From Bemisia tabaci (Eukaryota; Arthropoda; Insecta; Hemiptera; Aleyrodidae), in assembly GCF_918797505.1 (NCBI RefSeq), contig NC_092794.1:26976218-27040217 (forward strand): a DNA stretch of 64,000 bases, in the 5' to 3' direction. Shown one piece after another: positions 22,386-34,164 of this stretch. Under the pieces are notes generated by a model. It did no database searches, was not told the DNA's origin, and saw only the letters and a program-made list of their open reading frames with translations. Position 1 is the first letter of the stretch. Each line of letters begins with the position of its first letter. The position numbers and the translations under genes are program-made.

Positions 22386-23257
22386 GATTTCAATTGAGTA
22401 TTAACAGCGTTACCGACTTGCTGGAATCGCCACTGCGAGTTATTGAACAGAGCTTTTTCAGTACATCCGGGCCGTCCTAAAAAATTAGCACTATATCCGG
22501 ACCAACAGACACCTTGGTACTGCATGAATTTAGAATAGCAATGGCCGAAGTTCGAAACCACGTATCTCCAGTGGTGATTCTTTCTAAAACGTATGTCAGT
22601 AAGTGTACATTAGTTCTCAAGAGAGCGGTACCGCTCTGCTGTTATCCTGTTTGTTTTTCACAAATTACAAAGTCAAAGACCAGAAGAAGGCAGAAAAATA
22701 TGTAATTCTGCACTAGACACCAGGAAATTCTGCTTTTCTGTGGAATGGTGTGGAGGCAAATGAGGAGAGGAAATTCGCTGATTTTACTCCTAACACTTAT
22801 TTTTCTTTTTTTCAGACTGTTCGGCTTGGAGGATGTAGCTACGTCGAAGAAAACTAGACAAAAGTACAAACTATTTTCTTTGGTAATCATAATGACACAA
22901 GCAATTGAAGGCAAACTGATAAGCCCTTAGAGTAACCTCTTGCGGTTAAATAAAACGCGATTTATTGAGTCCGATTGAAGGTGCCATTTCACGTCGATAC
23001 CGTGATACGACCATGTGGGTGCTCGTGTTGTTTGCACTAAAAATTGAAGGCGACCTGCGAAACTGATTGGCGTTAAAGTCATCTCTTCCGGTTCAAGTAA
23101 AAAGCGAGTTTTTGAGTATGTTTGGGAGCCCCGTGGGAAGCCAATTAACCAATCAGTGATCGGCAGAGATGGCAATACTCTCCCTTGGGTGTACATGGTG
23201 ATTCAATAGTCCTGCACTACTGGCATCTGGCATCATCCTTGTAACTAATAAACAATT

Positions 23258-23510
23258 GGACCGAGTTAAACAGAAAGGAACCAAACCACATCAGCTATTG
23301 ACAAATTTAACTGGGCAATACAATTTTTTACGAGAGAACGTTTGTGCGGATTCCTTTAAAATTTTTTAGAAATTTGCTTCGTACTATGGAGAATTTTCAC
23401 TGCAATTTGCACAAAAATCCGCAAAACCGTTTACATGTAAAAAATTAAATTGGCAATAGCAATTTGGCAATAGCTGACGTGGCTTGGTTCCTTTCTATTT
23501 AACGCGGTCC
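23258..23510. mobile_element. O-family TIR element, copy 1
   Basis: GGACCGAGTTAAACAGAAAG with GAACCAAACCAC is inverted as GTGGCTTGGTTCCTTTCTAT and TTAACGCGGTCC. GCTATTG is inverted further in. A related element is at 54702-54963. Confidence 0.8.
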
Positions 23511-23551
23511 ACACGGAGAAAAAAACCTCGTGCGTGGTACCCGAAGTTTAG

Positions 23552-24509
23552 CCCTGGTAAAAATTGGCGATAGGAGCTGCGTTTTAAAATACCATAGGAA
23601 TTCTTATAGCCGGCTAAAGAGGGCTACAGAAAATCATATAGCTGGCTGTAGAATGCGGAGAAAATGATACGGCCGGGCTATACGGAGCGATAAAAAATTA
23701 TGCAGCCGGGCTATAGTTCCTATAGCCGGGCTTTACACTTAATCGCCTGGCTGTTGCTTTTTCGCCATCGGCTATAAGAAATTGTGTAGAAATTCGTGTG
23801 CTTTTGAAATCATTAAGTTAGGTACGGAACCACCATAATATTTACAAAACACACGTTATATTTTCCTTTAATACATGTTTTTTTTTTCATAAATTAAAAC
23901 GAGAATAATCCATACAGGATGTGCAAACATTTCAAAATCATAAGTTGAATAACGCTGACTCCGCCAGATTAAATATTAGAGCCTAACACAAAGCGGAGCG
24001 GCGACGCACTGGCGCCTACAAACCTAACAGGGATACTTCACGCATTGCGCAACGCGTGAAGTATCCCTGTTAGGTTTGTAGGCGCCAATGCGCGTTTCGC
24101 GCTGGCTGGCCGCCTGCCGCACCGCAGCGTGCCACGGCGCTTGAAGCAACTATTTCACACCAGAGGTATTGCACAGTATCATACGAAACTGAAGGAGCTC
24201 TAATATATTAGGAATGGCAGGCATTCATCAAAATTACGGAGCTTTCCTAGCAAAATAAATCAAGATACTACGGCCCAAAAAGAAAGCAGTGGTCCAAAAA
24301 CTCACTAAGTCCTAGCATCCGTAATTAGTGACGTTTAGCATACACTTTATCGCCTGGCTGTGAGGTGCTTAATCGCCATCAGCTATACAAAAGGCTATAA
24401 GAAATTGTGTAGCCGGCTATAGAAGCTATTGGAAATCTTACAGCCGGCCGTAGGTCTATGGTATTTTGGAACACAAATTCTACCGCGGTACCGCCAAGTT
24501 TTACCAAGG
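23552..24509. mobile_element. P-family element, copy 1, nested in K
   Basis: It begins CCCTGGTAAAAATTGGCGAT and ends with the inverse GCCAAGTTTTACCAAGG. The K host reads AGTTTAGGTCATATGG when intact, so AG is duplicated on each side (23550-23551 and 24510-24511). It carries GGCTATA repeats near both ends and a central hairpin at 24011-24086. Confidence 0.85.
24011..24086. repeat. hairpin with 33-bp perfect arms inside P1
   Basis: GGCGCCTACAAACCTAACAG continuing to TTCACGC is repeated inverted after a 10-nt loop. The homologous site in P2 is an even longer loop-less palindrome. Confidence 0.9.
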
Positions 24510-24889
24510 AGGTCATATGGATCTCTGAAGTTTTCGGATTGAGCATCTGAACACTTTAGGTCTAGCTGTTGAGGTTCGGATCACACATCTCAAACTTCTA
24601 CTCTGAAGTACTTCAGATGTAAGAACCGAAGTTTTTCGGATGTGAGAACCGAAGTTGTTCAGATGTGAAAACCGAAGTACTTCAGATGTAAGTGCTGAAG
24701 TTTCAGATGTGTGATCCAAACCTCAGCAGCTGGACCTAAAGTGTTCAGATGCTCAATCCGAAAACTTCAGAGATCCATATGACCTAAACTTCGGGTTCCA
24801 CGCACGAAGTTTTTTTCTCCGTGCAAATAGTTTCAGCGTGGTGAAAGGAGTAAAAATTGCGAGAGAAGAAACTTGGCAACGTTGAAATG

Positions 24890-25137
24890 TAGTTACCTCC
24901 CTTCGTTTGGGAACGGACGATATGCAGAAAACTCGGCTGCCTGGGTTCGCTCATTCGTAGGAGAGCGTCGAAAATTTTGGAAGTTTCGTAAGTCGGAGTA
25001 GCGTAGTTTTGTGCTTTGTGTGGAGAAAACTGTGTGAAGAAGTTGCACAATGTTTGCGAGCGCGAATGGAATACGCTCGGCGCTACTGCTACTGGTTCGT
25101 ACTCGACTGCTCGACACGGGAGCAGAATATGTAATGG
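24890..25137 (+). promoter_or_regulatory. possible promoter and first exon ending ATG|GTAAGA
   Basis: This is a CpG-richer, non-repetitive stretch ending AATATGTAATG|GTAAGATG at 25137, a good donor directly after an ATG. I found no matching downstream exon, so this is composition and splice-site evidence only. Confidence 0.2.
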
Positions 25138-25599
25138 TAAGATGATTAGCCACGAATCCACTCCGACCTGGCATCGAGTCCCGGCCGAGAAACTGACCAG
25201 AAGCCGCGAGCATTGAGCCGAGGCGCCACGCCGCACATCGGTGCGAATCAACGCGGGAACTCCCACATCGTCCGGAAACTTTCAGAGCGCATTTGAAGTA
25301 GTAGGGTATCTATAAAGGGAGAGTATGGACAACTCGAAATATGTAGCTCTTAGGGCCCAAAAGGGTAGGTAATCTTTGGAATGAAAAATGCCACTGTCAA
25401 TCTTCAGACTCCAATATCAAACGAAAATGGACGAGAAAATTCATTAGTAAGCATTCTCTTGCAAAAACCAAATCAAATACGTGCTTTGCCAACGACAGTT
25501 CCCAACAATTGTGATTATAAATCACTCTGGATAATTTGAATTCACAGGTTGGCTGCCTTTTTGGGGTCAAGGAGCTCCATCCCTGCAAAGTTTGATGTT

Positions 25600-25840
25600 C
25601 ACTGGAAAAAAAAAAAAAAAAACACATTGGATCTAGAGTCCAGACTCTTGAAAACATTGACAAGAAACAGGACTCTTGATTCAATCAGATTTAAGCTTAA
25701 ATCAAAAGGAAAGCCGCTAAAATTAATTAAGAGGCTTGGTTCTTGATTTAAGCTTAAATCTGATTGAAACAAGAGTATTTTTTCTTGTCGATGTTTTTAA
25801 GAGTCTGGACTCTAGATCCAATGTGCTTTTTTTTCCAGTG
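25600..25840. mobile_element. C-family foldback MITE
   Basis: CACTGGAAAAAAA, then ACACATTGGATCTAGAGTCC and GACTCTTGATTCAATCAGAT, are all inverted at the right, ending TTTTCCAGTG. The centre TTTAAGCTTAAA is itself palindromic. Confidence 0.9.
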
Positions 25841-26029
25841 AACTTTTTCCTGACTTTCCAGGTTTTCAAAATTACCAGACTTTTCCAGGTTTTCCCAGGT
25901 GTTAGCCAACCTAATTTCTCTGTTTGTGCCAACGAAATGTAGAGCTTTAAAAGTGGTTACATATTGATTTATTTGTAAAATTTCCTCATCAATTCCTCCT
26001 CGTTGCAATACATGATATGACATATTGAA

Positions 26030-26255
26030 CACTGGAAAAAAACACATTGGATCTAGAGTTCGGACTCTTAAAAACATCGACAAGAAAAAATAATCTTGAT
26101 TCAATCAGATTTAAGCTTAAATCAAGAACCAAGCCTCTTAATTTGAGCGGATTTCCTTATGATTTAAGCTTAAATCTGATTGAATCAAGAGTATTTTTTC
26201 TTGTCAATGTTTTCAAGAGTCTGGACTCTAGATCCAATGTGTTTTTTTTCCAGTG
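26030..26255. mobile_element. C-family foldback MITE
   Basis: It has the same ends and body as 25600-25840, 430 bp away in the same cluster. Confidence 0.9.
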
Positions 26256-26270
26256 AACATCAAACTTTGC

Positions 26271-26272
<2 letters not shown>

Positions 26273-26321
<49 letters not shown>
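26273..26321. repeat. 49-base T run
   Basis: An uninterrupted T tract. Length is likely uncertain in any assembly. Confidence 0.85.
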
Positions 26322-26582
26322 CTATTCAGCCTGCAAAGTCCTGTCCGAGCACTACCGGAGACTCGTTGCACTGTGCGGTAGCCGAGGCGTCAAACGCTCT
26401 CATAATTCAATCCTTCGCGCGCGCACAACGACTTCATGCTTGGCCCAAAAAATTACACGGATAAAGAAAAATATGATAGCTCAAATAACGGAGATCCTGT
26501 AAGGGTGGGGGATTCGCAAACAATGCAACCGAATAATCTTCTAGCGAGCAAACGTGGGCTTGTTAGCTCGAGGGAAAAGATT

Positions 26583-26809
26583 CACTGGAAAAAAAAACAC
26601 ATTGGATCTAGGTCCAGACTCTTGAAAACACAAGAAAAAGGACTCTTGATTCAATCAGATTTAAGCTTAAATCAAAAGGAAATCCGCTCAAATTAAGAGG
26701 CTTGGTTCTTGATTTAAGCTTAAATCTGATTGAATCATGAGTATTTTTTCCTGTCGATGTCTTTAAGAGTCTGCAGGACTCTAGATCCAATGTGTTTTTT
26801 TCTCCAGTA
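26583..26809. mobile_element. C-family foldback MITE
   Basis: CACTGGAAAAAAAAACACAT to TTTTTTCTCCAGT, with CAATCAGATTTAAGC and its inverse inside. It is the third copy within 1.2 kb. Confidence 0.9.
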
Positions 26810-26834
26810 TTTACTAGGAAGTTCTTGGTTGCGT

Positions 26835-27110
26835 TGAGGAGCCGGAGCAGAGATCCGAAATGAAATTTCACGGAATGTTTCATGAAATTTCTAAGATTTT
26901 ACAGGGTAAGTATGCAACCCGAAAAAATTAGCCGATGAGCATTAGATAAGAAACCTCGGAAGATTCATGTTATTTGTTTTCCAACACTTCAAAATTAGGC
27001 TTTTATTGTTTTTGTTTTTTTAGGTTTCATGGGATACTGATTACTCTGTCTGTTGCAGAAATTATAAAAAAATATGAAATTTTACAATATTCGTGAAAAT
27101 TTGCATCTCA
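26835..27110. repeat. repeat shared with 32880-33180
   Basis: TTTCATGAAATTT runs, TATGCAACCC and GAAATGAAATTTCACGG-like phrases appear in both places. Ends are not clear. Confidence 0.45.
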
Positions 27111-27122
27111 AGCAGGAGCCGT

Positions 27123-27355
27123 CGCACAATGGAACGTGTCAATGAGAGAAGTCGGACAAAACTTTGAAACTTAAAAGCTCATAACTCCATTATTACAAAA
27201 CGTGGAGGTCTTCAAAGCGGTACCATGGTTTTCTGGTAAAATTTACTTGCGGAAGCACCCCTCAAACTTTAAAATCTCACGAAATAAACATCTAAATTTG
27301 CAGTTTCAGTCCAAAAAGTCATTTCTCACCTTTCACATTGACTCGATCCATGGTA
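27123..27355 (-). mobile_element. B-family element, copy 3, inverted
   Basis: CGCACAATGGAACG and ACTCGATCCATGG are the ends. The minus strand carries the same body as 1849-2092. It abuts an H-family element on its right. Confidence 0.65.
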
Positions 27356-27369
27356 ACGCACGCCGGCAG

Positions 27370-27534
27370 CAGTGGCGTGGCGTGAATTGCGATACATCGA
27401 TTATTCTGCCCTTTAAACCCATCGTAAAGAATCGATTATTAAGGTGTTCGCTGCGAACAGCCTGTTTATCGATACTTTTCCATAGGTTTAAAGGGAATAA
27501 CAATCGATATATCGCAAAGCACGCCGCACCACTG
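27370..27534. mobile_element. H-family MITE with 8-bp target duplication
   Basis: The element is 165 bp, CAGTGGCGTGGCGTGAATTG at the left and CACCACTG at the right. It is flanked on both sides by GCCGGCAG (27362-27369 and 27535-27542). An 8-bp duplication and CAGTGG ends fit the hAT superfamily. Confidence 0.9.
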
Positions 27535-27752
27535 GCCGGCAGCAGAGTTAGTTCCCGAATCGCGGGAAACTTGCGAAAAAGTTCCTAGGTGAGGAATTTT
27601 TCAAAAAAGGAAAAACAAAAAAAAAGTTCTTAAAATTTGACACAGTTAGGAAATTTTTCGAAAAGCGAAAGAGAGAAATTTCCAAGATTACGTAAAACGC
27701 CTGGCCTAATGGAAATTTCTGCACCCATGTGCGGTTGAACACTTAAAATGAC

Positions 27753-27917
27753 CAGTGGCGTGGCGTGAATTGCGATATATCGATTGTTATGCCATTTAAA
27801 CCCATGGGAAAGAATCGATAAACAGGGTGTTCGCAGCGAACACCTAAATAATCGATTCTTTACCATAGATTTAAATGGCATAACAATCGATACATCGCAA
27901 TTCACGCCACGCTACTG
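27753..27917. mobile_element. H-family MITE, near-perfect palindrome
   Basis: Arms of about 75 bp run from CAGTGGCGTGGCGTGAATTG through TATGCCATTTAAACCCATGG. The right side is the inverse, ending CACGCTACTG. No target duplication is seen. Confidence 0.85.
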
Positions 27918-27919
27918 GA

Positions 27920-28740
27920 CCGTGTGGATTTCGGTTTTTTCCATGAGGGAAAGTTTGAGTAGACAAAGATGCTAATTCCCGGCTAATGAGTCGAATTGAA
28001 AGATTTCCAAAACGCCGGTCGTGTTTTCTACGAGACTTGATTCATATTAGGGTGCATTGACTTTGCTCTGCTCTGCAGTTTCACACTTGAGAAAAAAAAT
28101 TCGAAAGACCTTTTAAGCGCATGGGTTATTGAAGCGTTATCAAATGATCTTGATCGATAGCTAAGCCGGTCGCAATAATTAATATTTTTCAAAAACTTTT
28201 CAAAAATAAATTATTTCTACAATTACGTCTTAATTTTAGGAGAAGCTGTGATATTTTTGGGCCTTTAGGGCCTAAAAAATTATATGATCAAAATGATTTC
28301 CTAGTTACACAAACTTAACAACGGAGAGCATTTACGCGATTAGATTTTCCTGTCTTCACTTGTTTAATGGTCAATTGAACTAGGTTGTTATTTTACAGCC
28401 GCGCGACCTTGCTATGGACTCAATAACGTTAATTATATCTAATTGCCCCGAATTTAGGAGAAAGGAACCGAATTTTTCGGCTCTTTTAAAAAAACGAAAC
28501 ACCTGTCATTGATTTTCCTACACAGATAGACTTTTACATAATGAGTCGATGAACTTAGTTCCTTCCTAGACTTGATTCAGGATTCACTTATATCCGTATT
28601 AAAAGCCAAGTAAGATGATGATAACCACAAGCCATTTAAACTCTTAAATCATAAATTTGTCGCGGACCGACTCAAAGCTAAAGGGTAGGTCACGGAGACT
28701 GGGTTGCCACTTTTTTAGGGACTCAAAAACTTAAACACGG
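27920..28740. other. no recognised feature
   Basis: Unique AT-rich DNA without supported exons or element ends. Confidence 0.5.
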
Positions 28741-28746
28741 TAATCC

Positions 28747-28935
28747 TGCTAATGAATTTGCTCCCTGTCTTTCCATGGAGAGTTTGTCTTGATATAGAGA
28801 GGAACTCTCGGGGTGTCGTGGGATATCCCCTACATTACGGCCTCAACTTTGAGAGCTTTTTTAGAGCTTTAGAGTTGATTTCAATGAAAACCAGTGGCAC
28901 CATTGTGTTTCTAGCGAAATGTTACTTTGGAATCA
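28747..28935 (+). mobile_element. Q-family foldback, one arm
   Basis: GGAGAGTTTGTCTTGATATA, GGGATATCCCC, GAGAGCTTTTTT and AACCAGTGGCACCATTGTGT match the right arm of the foldback at 53899-54399. Confidence 0.7.
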
Positions 28936-29277
28936 GAACTTGCAAGTTCCTTACACAGGTAAGAGCTCCATTGTAGCTGCAAGAGTAAAAGGTTTCAGAA
29001 TGGATATGACAATTGAGTCTTTACTTAGATCAAATAACTGACCCCTCAGTTCTTCAAACATAATTCAAATTATATTGCTCACCCGCAAAAAGGTATCCGA
29101 GAAAACCAGCAAGGTCAAAATCGAGCAAAAACCGCGAGGTCGAGAGTATCCGTAGGACCGCGAGTATCACGAATATGCGCGAAAAAAACCGCAGAAATCC
29201 CCGGATATATGCGGATCTGCCAGATCGCGAATTTCGACAAAAATGTCACTAAGTAACATTCTAATCCAATCGCGCTC

Positions 29278-29552
29278 AGCGGGCCGATTATTGAAATTGA
29301 TAGACAAAGCTATAGACAAAGAAGACAAAAGGGATATGGAGAGAACCTATAGGTGGAAGCTGGTGGTTGCAATGGACAAAGGAAATAGGTAATAGACTAA
29401 ATAACGGCAACCCACGAGAAACCCGATAGCTAGTCTATCATTTTCTCCCTTAGTCCATAAGAACCACACATTTCAACCAATAGGATCGCTCCATACCCCC
29501 TATGTCTTCTTTGTCTATAGCTTTGTCTATAAATTTCAATAATCAGCCCGCT
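29278..29552. mobile_element. W-family foldback, complete
   Basis: AGCGGGCCGATTATTGAAAT with TGATAGACAAAGC is inverted as GCTTTGTCTATAAATTTCAA and TAATCAGCCCGCT. Its inner palindromes are the same as at 20774-21045. Confidence 0.9.
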
Positions 29553-29559
29553 GGTAAAG

Positions 29560-30905
29560 GAGAGCCAGAGCCACTCTTTGTTGCTTATTCGGGATCCTGT
29601 TCCGTGTCACAAAGATCGCCTTCAATTTGTGGGTAGGCAAAAACTAAACACAAGTGTCAAAATCGTCACATCCTCACACATCTGCATCGATGCAAAACTC
29701 ATTAGTCTTAGGAAAACTTATGAATAAATTTTTCTCGAATTTTCAGATAGGCCTGACAGAATAACGAATACATTTTTCTGCAAATTCAAAGAAAGAACTT
29801 CACAAGTTTCCTAGTAAACTCAAATTTTGTCATGAGAAATTAAGCAACGCCCGACTAAAGGTACTTACGGAAACGTCTATAATTTTAGAGGTTTCGCAAA
29901 TCTTGGGAGATTCTTTCCTTAAGTATTTGAAAAAAAAATATTTCAGTCACCCTGTTTAAATCCATATCTGAGACTCCAGGATTAGATACCCTGCACTTTT
30001 TTTTTTTAAAATTTACTTACATTTTCCTCCTAGGAAAAATAAAAACAAAGCAAACTATTTTCTACTAACTTTTTCTGCTTCTGAAGTCCCTAAGAACAAC
30101 TTTTTCCTAAAGTCATGTAAAGACAGAAAAATATCCACTTTATCGGTACTGTGTGTAAAAATAGGAAAGTTTCCTTGTATTCAGCCACTTTACTGGGCAA
30201 AAAAAATTTGGGCTGAAATTTCGAAAATCTGCTTATTAATGCTCGGGTATATTAGGGACTGCTGACTAATTAAATTTGAGCTATATTTTCTACTCTAGGT
30301 ATAATCACTAATTTAGAATCTCTTAAAAAATTCATCCATGTAGTGAGGGCTATTTTTCCAGTACCTACGCTTCACACAAGTCTAAAATTGATGGACCAAG
30401 TTACTGTCAGATAGATAGATAAGTGCGGAAGTAGTGAAAACTGTATCTCATGTATGATGCAAATACTTAAGTAGGAGAATATTATTTGGGTTTTAGCAGA
30501 TCTTTCCCTTTGGAAAGAGTGGAAGAGTTCCTGAAAATTTTTCTTTGTTAAAATTCTACAATGCCATGGTAATCTTTTCCTCTAAAAAAGCTTTATCAGC
30601 TAGTTTCCATAGACTAAACATTATCAAGCTACCAGAAAGAAACGCATCAATCTGCAATGATCTCGATACTTACAGAGATCGTGTACATCTGATAACAAAG
30701 CCACTTTTGCTTTTTTCATTTCAAAAATTCAATTTTTCACAGCACTGATGTATACCTACACATATTTGCTAAGCAATGCCTAAAATGCTTTACAGTTGTG
30801 AAATCCCCTGTGGATTTGCTCGTAATACACTTTATTCTGGAATTTGTTATCCTTAATTCCATACTTCCAAAAAAGCTTAAGGTTTACAAATCAGTCTGAC
30901 TGCGA
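29560..30905. other. no recognised feature
   Basis: AT-rich unique DNA. An M1-like fragment may lie at 29,700-29,880 (CTTATGAATAAATTTTTCTC) but its ends are gone. Confidence 0.45.
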
Positions 30906-30912
30906 GAAATAA

Positions 30913-31166
30913 CATATTGACGGTGAAACTATCAGACCAGCATCACGGTTTGCGACATCGTAGACTTGCTGTCATATATGAAATACTAGGTACTCAATGT
31001 CAATTCTTCAAAACTTCCATGTTTTTTCTCCTCTGTGCGAAGAAAACTCAGTGAAAATTTCAAGAAATGATATTGCTTTGTTCTCCTTAAATAAAATAAA
31101 ATAGGATCGGAGATTTTTAAGCATCGCAAACGAGATACGTGGTCTGGTCCTTTCACCGTCAATATT
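30913..31166. mobile_element. M2-family MITE
   Basis: CATATTGACGGTGAAACTAT at the left and GGTCCTTTCACCGTCAATAT at the right. CGGTTTGCGACATCG is inverted as GCATCGCAAACGAGATAC. Confidence 0.85.
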
Positions 31167-31169
31167 CAG

Positions 31170-32030
31170 TAGGTACAACAAGACGCCAACATGATTTTAT
31201 CTGATTCATTGTTCTTTACCCCCATTTTTTGCCCTGCTTTTTGTATCAACAAAAATTCTTCTTTCAGATAGGTAATGAACTGAAATCTTACGGATGTTTG
31301 TTCTCTGAAGGAAACAATAAACATATGAATATCGAACAAGAATGTCTTGGACTCAAGAATTATGAAAATATTATGTTGAAGTGATACCTAAGAATATCTA
31401 CTCAAGTGCAAAGGCATTTATTCTGAGACTTTAGAAGTATAACTACCAATTCCACTGATGATACAATAAGCTGTACGTGCACAATCACAGGAACAGATGG
31501 CAAAGATGCTTAATAAATATTTTCAAACTCAGGACACCTAACAAAGGCTAAAAAAGGGATATCAATAAAGTAAATTAAAAAACCGTCCTCAGAAAATAAG
31601 ACCTAGTCCGAACAGTTATCCAATCGTGGGGTGAAAAGAAAATCTGTCTCATGAAATTCTCCACATACAAGCAACTTTTTCAGGATGCAACGCATTTGTT
31701 GACGCTGTTTTTAAAACCGCAACCGAAATCATTTGCGCTCTGGAGTGTTACATATCTGATATTTTCGATAGAGATGACTATCATGTTTACACGAAAAGTG
31801 AGTAAGGTAAACGAAGAATTTTACTGTGAAGAATTCATTTTAATTGATTGTTCAATCCTTCTGGATTCCTTTCAGTTCCATCTCCAGCTGTGCTTGTTGT
31901 GTTCAATCAATGGCACGACAAGACAAATAGATTATAGAAGAAAAATTTCGAATGATGAGGGGAATAATAGTGTAAAACTAAAGACTGTGGAAAAAATAAA
32001 ATTGTTGTGATGAGAGTAAAAATTACTTCA
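31170..32030. other. no recognised feature; 119-codon ORF left uncalled
   Basis: The plus-strand ORF 31651-32010 has low-complexity AT-driven content and no recognised domain, so it is not called. Confidence 0.4.
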
Positions 32031-32111
32031 ATAACCAGGTGTTTGTGATAAGGATGTCAAACACCGTTCTGTTTTGAGGTTAGAGATTGGAGCAATGGAA
32101 ATTAAACATAC

Positions 32112-32237
32112 CTCATGATCTTTCGGTGGAATGTGTCCACACTGCCGCTTCACAAATCTTCCATGTCCACGGGCACCAATAAATAAAAACGTTAAAACTA
32201 GAATGGCACTTTTCCACTTCACTTTAACAGCCATCAT
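32112..32237 (-). CDS. candidate first coding exon of a secreted protein (partial gene)
   Basis: ATGATG at 32237 opens 42 codons that end precisely at a good donor, GAG|GTATGT, in phase 0. Residues 1-24 are a classic signal peptide: basic start (KVKWK), hydrophobic core (AILVLTFLFI) and small residues before the cut. The mature start is HGRFVKRQCGHIPPKDHE. The spacing C-x-H-x-x-P-x-x-x-E recalls the N-terminus of leishmanolysin-like (invadolysin) peptidases, but that is a weak resemblance over ten residues. I could not find the next exon to the left, so the intron is long or the later exons are short. Confidence 0.4.
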
Positions 32238-32413
32238 GTGACATCCCGCAGGTTGTAAACAAATAAACAGATAACGAGCACAGAGTACGGAGAGCACGTC
32301 AGGATGCTGGCGCGGCGAACCAACGACCGAATCTGGCACAGACTGCCCATACTGGCTTCCAGGCACATGCGATCATGCGCAGCGGCGGCGGCAGCCCAAG
32401 ACCGAATTCTCCA

Positions 32414-32651
32414 CACTGAGAAAAAACTATGGTTTATAAACCTATTAGAGGTAAATATGGAACACCTATAATAGTCATAAATAAACTAATGATTCTCGGT
32501 CTGTGAACCATACTAAGGTCTCTGTACCTAATTAAGGTACCCCGTACCATAACTAAGGTATATGTGCTATTATTATATGTAGAGGTACTACTATTAGTGG
32601 TGTTCCATATTTACCTCTAATAGGTTTATAAGCCATAGTTTTTTCTCAGTG
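32414..32651. mobile_element. R-family foldback element, copy 1
   Basis: The TIR begins CACTGAGAAAAAACTATGG and extends about 55 bp (the arm includes CCTATTAGAGGTAAATATGG). It is 238 bp long and nearly identical to 52962-53198, so movement was recent. It sits about 175 bp upstream of the candidate secreted-protein start codon, where it could lie in or next to that promoter. Confidence 0.9.
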
Positions 32652-32879
32652 ATGGACAACTTATTATTTTAGCTTCTCAATATGATGGGATGGCACAACT
32701 CTGTTTGACCAACACGCTCATGTGGGCTGCGAGAATACTAAAACAAATACTTGAGGACTTACAATGAGATTCGCTTTAGATTCGCTCATAAACTAAGTAA
32801 CGCTAAAAATCGGACCCCCCCCCCCCCCGAACTCGTTTCTCAGAGGGGGTTTTTTCTATTATTTAATGGCTTTGTGCCA

Positions 32880-33180
32880 GTTTCTCAGGGTTGAATGCGT
32901 GAAATGAAAAATATGAAGATTGGACATTTCCGTTAAATATTTCATGAAATTTCACGAGGCTGTAAAATATTTCATAGCTTTCAGGGGCTAGACTATGCAA
33001 CCCGCACTAAAACGCCCAGAAACAGAAGAAAGTCACAATTCATATATTTTGCGAAACATGAAGAGGAACCGGTGTTTTTTAATATATTTTATAAATTTCT
33101 GAAATCTCATGAAATATTTCGCGTGTTTCAAGATTTTATTTTTCGTGGACAATTGCAACCCTGGCGTTTGCAACGTCCCT
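32880..33180. repeat. repeat shared with 26835-27110
   Basis: AAATATTTCATGAAATTTCA and ACTATGCAACCCGC link the two. It lies between the two candidate first exons. Confidence 0.45.
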
Positions 33181-33665
33181 CAAACAAGTAATCTAACAAG
33201 TGTTCATTTCTCCCGCCTCCTTGAATTGCAGGAGTGATATGATAAATTTTTGACGAAAAAGTGCCCCTCGCACCGATTTTTGGAAAATTTTAGATGATTA
33301 GGTATGATTTTTCGCGTGGCGTGGATTTCAGCGTAACGTAACGTAACGCTGTCCTAGATTCCCCTCTCCCTTCCATATAACGCACCCGTGTAACGAAGGA
33401 GAAAGCTCTTCCTTCCCTCTTCCCTGGCGAATTATGTATTTTATGAAGTGCCTCTCATTGTTCGCGAGGGACCCAGGGGGGTTTGAACCCAATATCCAAG
33501 GCATTTTTGCTCCTCACAGTGCAATAATAGTCATCATAATCCTACCACATTATCATATCATCCTAAAACATCACGCTTACTCGAAAAAGATACGGAAGTA
33601 TTAGATTATTGCAATGTTACTTCATTTTCAATTTTTAGTAAAGCCAATAGAAACTGTTGACTTAC

Positions 33666-33842
33666 GTTGCCGAAAAGTGGTACTCCAGATGTAACGTCTA
33701 TTTGGATTCGGAACACAAATAAATATTCTCTCACCGAGCGGAACGTGGACTCGTGGAGCAGTGATTCTAACGCATCGGCAGTTCGCCTACAATTTTTGAT
33801 GTAGGCAAAACGAGCTCCCACGTGGTCGAATAGTGGCATCAT
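33666..33842 (-). CDS. candidate first coding exon, unknown protein
   Basis: ATGATG at 33842 opens 59 codons ending at AAC|GTAAGT, a consensus donor in phase 0. The peptide (start MMPLFDHVGARFAYIKNC, end TSGVPLFGN) is of mixed composition and does not look like translated repeat DNA. I recognise no domain. The sequence is not shared with the miniature elements of the window. The ORF runs 20 codons past the donor, so it could also be a chance ORF. Confidence 0.25.
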
Positions 33843-34164
33843 CGTAAAATGACGCGTTTACTCCTGCGATCGCAATAGCAGTGAAAAAGCAAAGTAATTT
33901 TTGAAGAGTAGCAGTGTTAATCCCTTGTTACTTTCTCGCTCCCCTAGGGTAGAGAGGAAGTATTGTCATCCTCCAAGAAAAAAAGAAAAAGTTGAAATTT
34001 CATCATTTCTAGACGTTTTAATTTAGAATTTCATTCCAGATGGCACTCCCTTCCCCCTTCCTTCCCCCCTCCAACTGATTGGCCTCATCAGTTACCTTCG
34101 TCATCAAAAATTATGCCGCTCATTGAACAAGAAATTCATGCAAAAGTTATTTTCAGGGAGCTAT

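Larger units (their letters stand above)
23512..24826. mobile_element. K-family foldback, long form, interrupted by P1
   Basis: CACGGAGAAAAAAACCTCGT and its inverse TTTTTTTCTCCGTGC bound it. The core (24,530-24,780) is a palindrome with repeated CTTCAGATGTAAGAACCGAA units. P1 is inserted at 23552. Confidence 0.85.
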
